In this document: positions 34,681 through 43,796 of the stretch, one piece after another
How positions within the stretch are numbered: the first letter of the stretch is position 1
Layout: every line of letters begins with the position of its first letter
Source: Dendrobium chrysotoxum
Lineage: Eukaryota > Streptophyta > Magnoliopsida > Asparagales > Orchidaceae
Direction: 5' to 3'
DNA length: 64,000 nt
Assembly (NCBI GenBank): GCA_019925795.1
Contig: CM034309.1
Coordinates: forward strand, 29,010,729-29,074,728
Program-made: the position numbers and the translations under genes
Notes under the pieces: generated by a model
What the model was told of the DNA's origin: nothing
What the model saw: only the letters and a program-made list of their open reading frames with translations
The model's database searches: none

Positions 34681-35782
34681 CTCCTAAAATTTAATGACAC
34701 TCTGAATGATAATTTTTTTTAAAAAATTGTTCCATCATATTTTTATAATTATTTTATAATTATATTCTCTTTAATTTTGCATATTTAGATATGACACATT
34801 TCTTTTTATTTAAATCTTAAACGATCATACCGCCCAAAAAAAGAATTATGTATGGCACTGTGATCTTGTTGTTATGGGCTTTAACTCTTACTTTGGAGGT
34901 TACTTTTTAATTTATAATGTTTATAATTAAATGCATTCAATGCAGCACAACAAATAATAATAATAATTATTATTATTATAATATAGAGATTTTCTAATGA
35001 CCACTCGCTTTTCACTTAACTCACTTTCTATTTTTTTTACTACTGTATATAGCTATATTGTTTTTTGTCCTCCGCTGCTCAACGCATCTACCGTCATAGC
35101 AAGGAGACGATTAATAGCACTGCGATCCTATGAAAGGCAAAACGAATAGAGGTTTCTAAAAGTAAATAGAGTCCCTGAAACAGTAATATGTACTTTCATC
35201 GGCTGAGCTGAACAGTTATGGCAGCTCTGTAGCTCCACCATTATTGCGCCTTCGAACTCAACTCTACTTTCATCTTTCTCCGAACACTTACCATAGAGAA
35301 GCAAGAAAAAATTAAAGAAATAAAATTCTGGAGCTCACCTCTTCGAGCATACTCAGAAGGTTAGCCTTTCTCTTTTGCAGCTCTAGTATGTGGAGAGACT
35401 TGAGTGACTGGTCCAGCAGAGAGGCGGAGGAAGCAGTTCCTCCTTCCGCTAACCTTCTACTCTGTGATTTCTGCTTTGAACTTCTTATGAACCCTCCAAG
35501 GTTGCAGAACTCGTTGAGCAGCTCCTGCGCTGCAAACAAGTACTTGGAAAGCTTCAATCTTTGGCTTACAGTAACTTCTGTTTGCGCAGAAATGAACTTC
35601 CCATCATTAAAGAAGAAGTTTTGCTGCGGAGAAGAAACAATTGAAGGGAATTCAACAGCTGAAGTTGCCTGCAAGCTGTAAAGATCATGGCTTTCGTAGC
35701 CCTGCATCCCGAAATTGCCTCCTAATGAGAAGCCAGAGTAGCCCATAGCTGCAGCTGGCTGGCCGTGAAGCTCTCGATCCAT
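24286..35782 (-). CDS. BEL1-like homeodomain (TALE) transcription factor, 4 coding exons, 480 aa
   Basis: Minus-strand exons in transcript order: 35339-35782 (148 codons), 32390-32781, 30389-30449 (61 bp), 24286-24831. All junctions are GT...AG, and the phases join to one 480-residue frame ending TAA. Domains: SKY box (SKYLFAAQELLNEF, about 79-97); BELL domain (about 130-205, LLSMLEE then YKKYCEQM, SRHFRSLRD); TALE homeodomain (about 253-316, with proline-containing FLHPYPSD loop and recognition helix VTNWFINARVRLWKP); ZIBEL motif GVSLTLGL (417-424) near the C-terminus. BELL proteins heterodimerise with KNOX proteins through SKY/BELL, enter the nucleus and bind TGAC-type sites in meristem, organ-boundary and fruit development. 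Exon structure, including the 61-bp homeobox microexon, is typical of the family. Introns are long (2557, 1940 and 5557 bp) and full of transposons. The exact paralog was not determined. Confidence 0.93.
25068..25193 (-). mobile_element. SINE-like copy in intron 3
   Basis: On the minus strand, GCAGCTCACTTTGGTCTG with TTGGTTAGGAG forms an A-box-like start and GATTCGAATCTTAC a good tRNA B-box (consensus GGTTCGAATCC). The tail matches the copy at 21571-21669. The copy at 47719-47820 is similar over the same span. This is the best-preserved B box of the three. Confidence 0.55.
25688..25807. mobile_element. Tourist-like MITE with TAA target duplication
   Basis: 120 bp, TIRs GGCTTCGTTTGGGACAGCTT and, in reverse complement at the other end, GGCTTCATTTGGGACGGCTT. 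TAA lies at both sides (25685-25687, 25808-25810). The inside forms a second palindrome around TTTTTTGTACTA, so most of the element folds on itself. PIF/Harbinger-type MITEs give such 3-bp duplications. Confidence 0.85.
29776..29950. mobile_element. 175-bp MITE with long inverted repeats in intron 3
   Basis: Left end GGAAAAATTATTCTGTGCGG and right end GGAGAAACTATTCTGTGCGG (reverse complement) extend into inverted repeats of about 70 bp (GATGCCGAAC, GACCAATTAGAATGAGCCACG). A perfect 7-bp direct repeat AAATGTT flanks it (29769-29775 and 29951-29957). The outermost bases resemble those of the MITE at 20229-20554, so both may belong to one superfamily. An ORF across it (29767-29952) is an effect of its base composition. 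Confidence 0.8.
30389..30449 (-). other. 61-bp homeobox microexon (exon 3) of the BEL1-like gene
   Basis: It encodes YPSDVDKHILARQTGLSRNQ plus the last base of the preceding proline codon. It is bounded by TTGCAG upstream and GTACGT downstream. It is the second of the three exons that build the homeodomain, and too short for standard ORF detection. Confidence 0.92.
30887..30978. mobile_element. Tourist-like MITE with TAA target duplication
   Basis: 92 bp; left end AGCTTCATTTGGGACGACTT, right end GGCTTTATTTGTGACAGTTT in reverse complement. TAA lies at 30884-30886 and 30979-30981. A more diverged relative lies just upstream (TTTTATTTGGTACAGCTT to GACGAATCCTAA, about 30762-30882). Confidence 0.78.
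31620..31842 (+). mobile_element. Solo Cassandra-type LTR (223 bp) in BEL1-like intron 2
   Basis: TGTGAAATCAC to TTGTTACA, collinear with the LTRs at 37449-37673 and 37901-38124. It is flanked by a perfect 5-bp target duplication GAAAT (31615-31619, 31843-31847) with no internal region, hence a solo LTR left by LTR-LTR recombination. The segment at about 31718-31788 (CTCCACAGCTAAGTATG, then TGAGATGGGCGATC) is a decayed version of the 5S rRNA-like region of the other copies. It lies antisense to the host gene. Confidence 0.85.
33240..33636 (+). mobile_element. Possible LTR-element fragment
   Basis: The segment from TGTAGAACATCC (about 33420) to CAACTGCATCA (about 33632) looks like a short LTR with TG...CA ends and TATAAATATAG near 33506. 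The preceding ~170 bp (GAACCCGAGATGC, then GATGGAGTCGAG) resembles the tiny internal region at 10037-10113 (CCCGAGATGC, CAGAGTCGAG). No second LTR and no clear target duplication were found. Flanking bases contain GAGCTTGAGCTTGATT-like words also seen near 25270-25420. Confidence 0.4.
34211..34340. mobile_element. Tourist-like MITE with TCA target duplication
   Basis: 130 bp; left end GGGTTCGTTTGCAATAG, right end in reverse complement GATTTCATTTGTGACAGC. Direct repeats TCA at 34208-34210 and 34341-34343. The inner sequence TTTTCTAGC ... AAAAGCATT resembles the copy at 25688-25807. Confidence 0.72.
34645..34682. repeat. (AAT)n microsatellite
   Basis: About twelve AAT units; a shorter AAT/ATT palindromic tract lies at about 34951-34980. 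Confidence 0.9.
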
Positions 35783-35789
35783 TAATATT

Positions 35790-35886
35790 CTAAACCGGTG
35801 ATTAATTAAGATGGAAAACTTAAATAACAGATCATAAGATCAAAGACTTTCATGTAGAAGCAACAAGTTATAAGTTTGAAACTTAC
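35790..35886 (-). other. Probable 5' UTR intron of the BEL1-like gene (97 bp)
   Basis: On the minus strand a donor GTAAGT (35886 downward) and an acceptor GTTTAG (ending 35790) stand seven bases before the initiator ATG (35782). A leader intron is common in this family. Transcript data would settle it. Confidence 0.55.
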
Positions 35887-36450
35887 CAGTTAATTTCGAT
35901 CTGTTCTTATGAGTAGTGAAAGAGAATTAATTCCCTATCCTATAAGTTTGGTTGGACTTTCACTATGAGGGGTGACCACTTCAGGCCGGGCCATGGCAGG
36001 GAGCATAGAGTGGCTTTTAATTATTGTTTTGCTTTTGCTGATATGAAGAGGGTCGAGTGGTTCATCAGGGATTAGCAGCAATCCTTATCTCCTGAATTTC
36101 TTTCCCTGACTTTAGTTGATCCTCTTTGATTCTGCTTCGTCCTTGCAAGCTTTTTCAGGTTGGCTTCTGCTGCTCCTGCTCCTATTGCTGCTCGAAAGAA
36201 GACATGCAGATACTGACTTGTTTAATTATTGGGGATTGAGAACGAGAAAAGACGAAGTGGGAGGGGCGTAGGGGCAACAGTGGAGTGGATGCAACTGGAA
36301 AATATTTCAGAGATGGTGAATGGCTTCGTCTAAAGAGAGAGAAGAAATAGCCTTTGTGGTGTGGTCCTCTCTTTGGAAGTATTTCAATTAAAAGGGACAT
36401 GGGACCGCATTCAGAAGAAATATTTATATTATCTAATAATTTAATGAGTA
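35887..36450 (-). promoter_or_regulatory. Leader and promoter-side region of the BEL1-like gene
   Basis: CT-rich tracts on the minus strand (about 36000-36345) fit a 5' UTR. ATATAAATA on the minus strand near 36420-36430 is a possible TATA box. The 72-codon minus frame here (36182-36400) has no motif. Boundaries are estimates. Confidence 0.35.
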
Positions 36451-37275
36451 TTAAGTTAATAATTGTAGGGGCTAGTGGGCATGTAGGCCATTGCCATAAA
36501 TTTTTAGTTTTTACCCCTAAAAGGAAGGTCTGGATTTTGATTTCTTAAGAAATATCTACATAAAATTTTATAATTCATTGAAATTTGCTCCATCAAAATA
36601 TTAGCAATATTTTAATAGAAATTTTATTTTATAGATTAATAAAATTTTAATTAAAATTTTTACCTTTAAACTGCTATACTCTCTTCATTAGTTACAATCT
36701 CACTCCTTGTTAAAGGAGTGATTTGATTGAGAGGAAGATTGAAAATTAGCAAGTATTTGACTTGATGGTAATTTTAATGAATTATGAGTAAACTAATGTG
36801 ATAGTAATAAATATTGAGAATTTGGTGTTAATATATAAATAAATATGGTTTCACATATATGTTCATAATTGGATTTTTGATATCCATATGATCGTTCGTG
36901 GATGTGCCAACTCATTGAGGTAAAATGCTGAATGCTTTCTTCACCAAAGGGTAATCATTGTGATAGTAAACAACACTGCTTCATACTTTCAAATAACTTT
37001 TCTCAAATTAGGATTATTTTCTTGGTTACTTAACTTGAGTCCTCCAAAATTTTCCTCTTAAACAAACAAAATTTAGCACAAATTTTCTTATTATTGAGGT
37101 ATATTCACTACAACCATATAGAATGGTGTATTTTATCATTTATAGATGGACATTAAAATTTTCGCTCCTTTAGAGGTATCATTGTCAATCGTACACAATC
37201 TATTACTTACTATATACTTATAACACCGACTTGTATCATCATAAGTTAATATTTGATATTTCATCCTTAATAGCA
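36451..37275. other. Intergenic upstream of the BEL1-like gene
   Basis: AT-rich with no supported gene or recognised element. Confidence 0.45.
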
Positions 37276-37448
37276 AGGATTAGATTAACTTGAGAATAAG
37301 AAAGAGATCCCTCTTATGAACTAGACACAGTCTACTAAGTAAAATACTTCAAAAGCTAACTTGGAGCTCCATTTGAAGTAGATTTGGGAGTGATAAATCT
37401 GTTTTGGAATTTATAATTCTTTTTCTTTTCATGTCAAGCCACAAGAAT

Positions 37449-37673
37449 TGAGGAACCCTTTAAGTAAAAAGAAGTTAAACTCTCAAAATATCAAGGCGTC
37501 TTTTTGTGTAATAGTTGAAATTTTATTTAAGAAACTCTAAAGTTAAGCATGCTCATTCCGAAAAAAATTTGGGATGGGTGACCCCCTAAAAAGTTACACC
37601 AACAGGATAAAATCATGAGACCCTTAGGTCAAAGTGGACAATATCTCGATAGTTAAAAGTTTTGACTGTTACA
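37449..37673 (+). repeat. 5' LTR of the Cassandra-type TRIM
   Basis: The 5S-like part is about 37532-37600: CTCTAAAGTTAAGCATGCTC, then TGGGATGGGTGACCCCCT and AAGTTACACC. It retains the box C-like GATGGGTGACCCCCT better than the 3' copy does. Confidence 0.85.
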
Positions 37674-37900
37674 AATGATATCAATGCAATACACCAGCCG
37701 GAATATGTGAATTAAATATCATACATGATAAAGTGCTACATCATGAGAGCCGTCTCTTGAATCATGTATGAGATAAAGTGCTACATCGTGGGAGTCACCA
37801 CTTGAGCTTCTAAGGGCCACCTCTAGAATCCTATATGCCTGGTAGATGATTGTGGGATAGAGATACTAACGAGGACATCAGTTACTTAAGTGAGAGAGAT

Positions 37901-38124
37901 TGTGAAATCCCTTACGTAAAAAGAAGTTAAACTCTTAAACATCGATGCGCCTTTTGGTGTAATTGTTGAAACTTTATATAAAAAACTTCGCAGTTAAGCA
38001 TGCTCATCCCAGAGAAATCTTGGGATGTGTGACCTCCTGGGAAGTTACACCAATAAGATAAAACCATGAGGCCCTTAGGCCTAAGCGGACAATATCTCGA
38101 TAGTTAAGAGTTTGGCCTGTTACA
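37901..38124 (+). repeat. 3' LTR of the Cassandra-type TRIM
   Basis: The 5S-like part is about 37984-38052: CTTCGCAGTTAAGCATGCTC, then GAGAAATCTTGGGATGTGTG, then ACCTCCTGGGAAGTTACACC. It keeps the A-box-like and CTCCTGGGAAGT parts better than the 5' copy. Confidence 0.87.
37984..38052 (+). promoter_or_regulatory. 5S rRNA-derived segment with Pol III internal control region
   Basis: About 70 bases align by eye with plant 5S rRNA from CTCCGCAGTTAAGCGTGC through GGATGGGTGACCTCCTGGGAAGT. In Cassandra this segment is thought to give the LTR a Pol III promoter. Substitutions within it make activity of this copy doubtful. It is not an authentic 5S gene, because the 5' third is absent or unrecognisable. 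Confidence 0.75.
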
Positions 38125-38900
38125 ACAAAGTACTCTACACATAATCATTCATGAGTAGTGCAAAGTTTTTCCCATTTATTACAGTGGATGTAAATATTAT
38201 CCGATCGAATCATTATAAATAATGCCTTCTATGTGTGTCTAGATCCTCTATTCTTATATATAAACATATATATTATTCATATGCACTTCTAAAATTAAAA
38301 TCTCAAAAAGAGGGTTATTGTAATAACTTGAGAATAAGAAAGAGAGCCCTCCTATGAAAGAAACACATAATCTGCTAGGTGAAATACTTTTGAAGCCTAC
38401 TTGGAGTTCCATTTCCATTCAATTCTTAAGTGATAAATCTATTGTGGCATTAACACTTCTTTCTCTTTTTCCTGACATGCCACAAGTATTCCATATATAA
38501 TTATTGATGAGCAGTGCAAAGTTCTTCTCATGTACTATAGTGGATGTGGATATTATTCGTTAAATCATTATAAACAATGCCTATTCTTCTAGGTTATTGG
38601 AATAACTCGAAAGTAAAAAAAGAGAGCTCTACTATGAATAAGACATATAGTCCGTTAAGTGAAGTACTTTTGAAGCTTGCTGGAGCTCCCTTTCAAGTAA
38701 ATTGTCGAGTGACAATTCTATTGAGACATTTATAATTATTTCTTTTTCATGACAGATCGAAGTGCCTTACATATAATCATTGAAGAGTAGTGTAAAGTTT
38801 CCCTCCAGTATAGTTGGATGTCAATATAACCCATCAAATCACTATAAATAATGCCTACTACGTGCATCAAGATCCATCATTCTTATAGCATCGACATATA

Positions 38901-39572
38901 TAAACTTCTCATTATTAGTTCTCCATTTCTATAATAAATTGAATTAGAATCAACTTTTAATTTCTCTTCAAAATTAAATGGTCATATTTCTGCCCCACCT
39001 ATCCTCATACGAGTCAAATAAGTGGCAAAAAGCATAATTCATATCTATGATGCTAAATGTGGGAAACTAAACTCAAATTTGATTGAAACTTGTACATGAC
39101 TAACTATTTATGGTGGTGCACCATCATAAGAATCATTTTCCTTACTATATGACTTCTTAGGGTAAAGATAGTTCATCGCTAACATGTTAACATCCACCAT
39201 CTGGCCAATACTAGCTTTGTCTGGCAATCTCCTCCTTCTACATTAAATGAAGTCTCAACTCACCACGAGAACCTTTTCATGTCCATAGAATGAATTTCCT
39301 TATGAGATTTTTTGGATTCTTGTGAAATCTAGACCCTTGCTTGAGCTGAGTCTATGCTAGGGAAGATGAACTATAGGCCTGCAGACCTTTATGTCTTGCA
39401 TCAATAGAGTAATACAGACCTACTATGAAATAAAAATCATTATATTTGAGAAGTTTCGGGTTATTTGAATTGAATATTAATTTTTAAGTGCATCCAATCA
39501 GATGATGAATTTAACTAATATTGTTTTTTAAAATATATTTTCCAACTTCAAACAATAAAATGTGTCCTAAAT
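38901..39572. other. Intergenic, nothing recognised
   Basis: No gene or element boundary supported. Confidence 0.45.
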
Positions 39573-40645
39573 TAGTGCGGTGCAACTTAACTAAATATAA
39601 CTTTAGAAATATAATACCTTATGCACCTATTTTTTCTAGAAAGTTTTAGAGAGTTTTATGCTATTATATAATAATATAATATAGTTGTAAAAAAGAAAAT
39701 GATATGATAATTTTTTTGGAAAAATATAGTATTTTTCACTGTTTTTTGTTTTTGAGCTATTTTGCTCTTTTGATTCCTTTTTTCACAATGATCTCTCCAC
39801 ATCAGTTGGTATTAGAGCCAGAGCTTTTGGGAGATCATGGATGAAAGAAGCTACATCAACACTTGACAGAGATCAGGGTTTGGATGCTTTGGGAGATCAT
39901 GTATGGATGAAGCAGACATATAACCCTTGACGGCAATCAGAATTTGGATGCTTTGGAGGCAGCGCAAGCAAGCGTCACAAAGGCAACCTTCACCACCCGA
40001 CAACCATGCCAACAAATAATTCCCCCACCAATCGGCGCACCATCCTCGAGCCCAACTCCACTCCTACTTCAACTCTCGCTCTCATACATCACCGCGCACA
40101 GTCTCGCCCCCAACCTGGCCAGCCCTTTGCGCCTTCGTATGTCCCTACTTGCCTCACCGATTCGCCCCCACGCAACACCCGTGCTCAAACGACCCCTTTG
40201 GACCGCACGACCATTCACCCTTGGTTCGATTGTGCCTGCCCGCGACCCCGCCTCAACTTCTCCACACAACCCGCAACCATCGATTAGGCCTGTCCCGCTC
40301 GCACCAGGTACTCTGATGCACACCAGATCCGCAACCTGGTCCCGTCAAATATGTGCACGTGACTCTAACGTCTCCCACGACATCGCCCTGTGTCCTGCAT
40401 TCTTCAGATACCAGGAGAGTGTGATGTGGTGCATCTTAACTAAATACAGCTTTAGGAATAGAATACCTTTTGTACCTATTTTTCTAGAAGGTTCTAGAGA
40501 GTTCTATGCTAGATTATATAATATAATTATAAGAAAGAAGATAAAATGATAACTTTTTGAAAAAATATAGTATTTTCACTGTTTTTGATTCTTTGAGCTG
40601 TTTAGCTCTTTTGATCTCCTTTTTCACATTGATCTCCCCACATCA
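39573..40645 (+). mobile_element. Second TRIM-like LTR element (1073 bp) with a C-rich insert
   Basis: LTRs 39573-39804 (232 bp) and 40422-40645 (224 bp) share GGTGCAWCTTAACTAAATA through GATCTCYCCACATCA. TGGTATTAGAGC (39807-39818), one mismatch from the initiator tRNA-Met primer site, follows the first LTR. CCAGGAGAG precedes the second. The 617-bp inside has a ~65-bp tandem duplication (GGGAGATCATG to TTTGGATGCTTTGG, about 39830-39955), then a C-rich stretch (about 39960-40330) unlike its AT-rich LTRs, with open frames on both strands (93-201 codons) lacking recognisable domains. Flanks TAAAT and CACTT are not a target duplication. Confidence 0.82.
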
Positions 40646-41150
40646 CACTTTCTAGCATTTGCCTAGAAATAAATTAGGTTTATACTCAGGCTAATCAAAA
40701 CCACAAGGAAAACTACTCTATAATCAGGGTTTCATCATAACATAGAATCTTAGGAACCATTTGAGATCAAATTCTAATTTTTATTTAACATGAAATATAA
40801 TATATTTTGTATCTTAATTTATTATTTTTTATTTAAACAATTATGGTGGGGTGATTGCGATGTCTAATAAGACGATAACTGCAATCATGATCGCCTGCGT
40901 TAGTGTGGTGTGATAGTGGTGGTGATGGTCGACGATAGTTGACAATGGTGACATTAATGATCGATGGATGCAAATGAGCAACCGGGGTAGCACAACTATT
41001 GGTAGTTGTAGCCGATGCAATTTGATTTATGTTTTAAACATAAAAAATAAACGTAATTAAAAATTCACTAAACTAATATGCTTTAAAAAATAAATAATAA
41101 AAATAGCCCTAAATAGACCCTTATTTTACATACAATTTAGGTTGTAAATC
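40646..41150. other. Intergenic with a GAT/GGT-rich stretch
   Basis: No gene. The stretch about 40845-41020 (GGTGGTGATGGTCGACGATAG) resembles 46985-47120 in composition and words (GATGGTTACAA, GTGATCAATGATGG), both embedded in AATAAA-rich DNA; possibly an old shared repeat. Confidence 0.35.
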
Positions 41151-41157
41151 GATGTAT

Positions 41158-41285
41158 AGCTTCGTTTGAAACAACTTTTTTCTTGATTTCTTAAGTAGCT
41201 TTCTAGTATAAAAATTTCAATTTTCTAGTTCAAAAAATTTTTATACTAGAAAACTATCAATAAAAAAGCTATTCCAAACGAAGTC
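41158..41285. mobile_element. Tourist-like MITE
   Basis: Left AGCTTCGTTTGAAACAACTT, right in reverse complement GACTTCGTTTGGAATAGCTT, with an inner palindrome around TTTCTAGTATAAAAATTT. Related to the TAA-flanked MITEs at 25688 and 30887; target duplication not clear. Confidence 0.7.
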
Positions 41286-41294
41286 ATAGTTTAA

Positions 41295-41461
41295 GGTTTC
41301 ATTTGGGGTAGCTTCTTGCTACTTTATAAAGCTGCTATAGAGAAAATAACTATTGTAAAAAAAAAATTATATATTTTTTAAATAATAAAAAAATAATAAC
41401 TAAATAAAAATTATGTCTGTAATCCCGAAAACAAACAGTTTCAACAGCTCCAAATGACGCC
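41295..41461. mobile_element. Tourist-like MITE, adjacent second copy
   Basis: Left GGTTTCATTTGGGGTAGCTT, right in reverse complement GGCGTCATTTGGAGCTGTTG. Flanked by TAA (41292-41294) and TGA (41462-41464). It lies nine bases from the previous copy. Confidence 0.68.
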
Positions 41462-42106
41462 TGAGAGTGCAATATCAATTTCTGATTAATATTGTCTGAC
41501 AGGCTAAAAAAATAGAAAATATTAGAGCCAGCAAAGCCCATCCCGCATGCGATCCTTAAATAATTCAACCAAAATCAATCGAAGATTGTACTCCGCAGCT
41601 CCATTATATTTATATATTTAACAAACGGAAAGCGATTCAATAGATTTTTTACTTATTAATGCACAAACAACTACGAAATCTTAATTTGTTAATGAGACCA
41701 AAATAAGGAATCTATAAGCTGCGTCAAAGTGCCGAAGCAAAATTCCAATTTCTTATATTTAAATTTTTCCCGAGAAAGAAATTAACAGAAATTGGTGACA
41801 CAAATGGATGGTATAAGTCATAGCGGACAAGTAGAAGAGTAACCTTAACGAATGGCACACTATGACTTGGTTCTGAAACATTCAAAAATTCTACCATACA
41901 AAATGCGTTACAGGTATCCCATGTTATCATATGCTATGATACTATGTTGAATTGCCCAACGCTTTACGATTATATCGTGAGAGGTCTTTGAATTGTAACG
42001 TACGCCTCAACGGTTAGCTGTTCATTTGTCAACTACAGCATTGTGTTGTCGTCCTATTTTGCAGAATAGACCTCATCTTTTTTTTTTTTTTTTTTTTTTA
42101 GACTAG
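41462..42106. other. Intergenic ending in a poly(T) run
   Basis: No gene supported. A run of about 20 T at 42079-42100 abuts the LTR fragment that follows. Confidence 0.45.
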
Positions 42107-42455
42107 TAATTTAAATAAAATGATTTATTTTATAGATATTTTTCTGTAATTTTTAAAGTTTTAATTTGATTTATTTGAATTTATACTAAAGAAAATTGAT
42201 TAAATTAGTTATATAATAATAAATTATTATTTTAACTAAAATATCTTAAAGCACTAATTTGTTTTCCATTAAAATCCATTTCTATTTCTCTTGAGTTCGG
42301 CAAACAGAGAATGAAAATGAGGGATTGAGAAGAAAAGGAAAGAGAAAGAAATGGAAACTTGAGATTTGGAGGCCGCGGAGTGATTTTCGTCCGTCGATGT
42401 AGTTGAGATATTTGCTCGTCTCATTGTAAGGAATCCATTTCCTATTTCTGATTTA
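42107..42455 (+). repeat. Fragment of the 5' LTR
   Basis: About 345 bases match 44054-44393 with few differences, including TTCGGCAAACAGAGAATGAA and CGATTTTCGTCCGTC. The fragment corresponds to an internal part of the LTR; both LTR ends are missing, so two deletions occurred. Confidence 0.85.
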
Positions 42456-42480
42456 GTAAACTATGTAGGTGAAAAGTTAA

Positions 42481-43590
42481 ATGAATCATCCAAAGTCAAA
42501 TGTACCAAATGAGCAACACAGTGCAGCTCCAGTGCCATCAGAAAGTATGATGCAGTTGGCTACTGTTATAGCACAGGTAATGGGGGATGCACAGAGTAAG
42601 TCAGCTGGGAGCAAAGAAGAAGAGAGAGACAAGCATTTGCTGATATTTCATAAGCGGAAGCCTCCGTTGTTCAAAGGAGCTGTAGGACCTCAAGCTGCAG
42701 AAGACTGGTTGCTGAGGATAGAAAAAATTTTTAACATCATGTAATTTCAGGAGAGCCGGAAGGTGCCATTGGCTGTGTTCCCCTTTGAAGGAGAGGCTGA
42801 GAGATGGTGGGTTGGCCAATAGAGAGAGAAATTTCAAGGGAAGATAAATGCTGAGATCACTTGGGACGAGTTCACTACAGTATTCAGGATGTGGTTTTAC
42901 CTCCGTTAGCCCGACGACGGATGCATAAAGCTTTCATTAACCTGGAGCAATGACACAAGACAGTGATGTAGTATGAGATCGAGTTTACTGCTCTTGCTAG
43001 GTATGCTCCTCACTTGATCCCTACCGCTGAAGAAAAGTGCTACAAATTTCTGCAAGGATTGAATAGGGAGCTCAGACTCCCGCTTGTACCTCTATGGATT
43101 CAGAAGTTTTCTGAGTTGGTGGAGCGGGCCAGATTGATAGAGATTGATTTGGCAGCACCAGCATCCATATATGAGGTGGGCTCTAGATATGATGTTAGTA
43201 GGAGGAGGAGTAGAGATGAACCAAGCAGAGAGAGAGAGATGGTGACAAGAAAACATGTATAGTGATTCGAGGGGATCTACATCAGTTACATTTTCTGGCA
43301 TCTACAGTGAGTGTATTCATTGTGGTCGATGACATGTAGGTCAGTGCTACTTGTTGACGGGGCGATATTTTTGTTGTGGACAGCAGGGACATAAGGTAGT
43401 AGACTGTCCTCAGAGGGGATTTGGAGGAAGAGCTGATTCTGGTGCAGGACAGAGGACTGTCGGGTCAAGAGCATATAGTGAAAGATCAATAAACAAGGCG
43501 GATGACAGAGTTGTTAGTGGTAGTCAGAGGGAGACTGTTCCACCACGACCTACTGCACCTACTCTAGTGATGCCACGTGTGTACAACTTA
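42481..43590 (+). pseudogene. Chromovirus gag remnant
   Basis: Frame pieces carry the gag pattern of Del/Tekay elements: RKPPLFKGAVGPQAAEDWL (about 42655-42711), VPLAVFPFEGEAERWW, TAEEKCYKFLQGLNRELRLP, LVERARLIEIDL. Two zinc knuckles follow near 43315-43400: the first has a stop codon in its middle and the second (YFCCGQQGHKVVDC) has its first Cys replaced. Frameshifts and stops at about 42742, 42821, 42907 and 43261 break it. The N-terminal frame 42481-42744 starts with ATG and may be the real gag start. Confidence 0.85.
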
Positions 43591-43796
43591 TAGTATCTAG
43601 AAGATTAACAACAACATGAAAGCTCTACTAGTAAGAAATTTATTTGAATAAATGAATGGCATAGCATATCATATTTAGTTGAATAACATACGATAGAATG
43701 AACTACATGACCATATGATTTTAATGAGTTGATTTAGATTTGATTATATGGATTTGATTTATATTGATTTTATGCCATGATCCTTAAGGGAAATGT

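Larger units (their letters stand above)
32782..35338 (-). other. Intron 1 of the BEL1-like gene (2557 bp)
   Basis: Donor GTGAGC at 35338 downward and acceptor AAAAG at 32786-32782. Phase 0 between glutamate 148 and valine 149, inside the BELL domain. It contains a possible LTR fragment, a Tourist-like MITE and AAT repeats. Confidence 0.87.
37449..38124 (+). mobile_element. Cassandra-type TRIM retrotransposon (676 bp) with 5S rRNA-like LTRs
   Basis: Two LTRs, 37449-37673 (225 bp) and 37901-38124 (224 bp), both TG...TTACA, enclose 227 bp with no coding capacity. After the first LTR, AATGATATCAATGC matches the initiator tRNA-Met primer-binding site at 9 of 12 positions. Before the second lies the purine tract AAGTGAGAGAGA. 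Each LTR carries a segment strongly resembling the 3' two thirds of plant 5S rRNA, including the internal promoter boxes. Size, layout and the 5S segment are the hallmarks of Cassandra. It sits inside a tandem unit (GCCACAAG / ACAAAGTACT), whose intact form exists near 38490; the target duplication is imperfect. Confidence 0.88.
37276..38900 (+). repeat. Tandem array of about 0.28-0.38 kb units, interrupted by a TRIM
   Basis: Three units start with AACTTGAGAATAAGAAAGAG-like sequence at about 37276, 38329 and 38611. All continue through CTTGGAGCTCCATTT, GTGATAAATCTRTT, CATGMCAxGCCACAAG and TAATCATTxATGAGTAGTG to AATCATTATAAATAATGCC. The first is split between 37448 and 38125 by the TRIM; the middle unit is shorter at its 3' end. 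Origin unknown; no coding potential. Confidence 0.75.

Noticed and set aside
37984..38052. Functional 5S rRNA gene
   Set aside because: Only the 3' two thirds are recognisable, with many substitutions, and the segment is within both LTRs of a TRIM.
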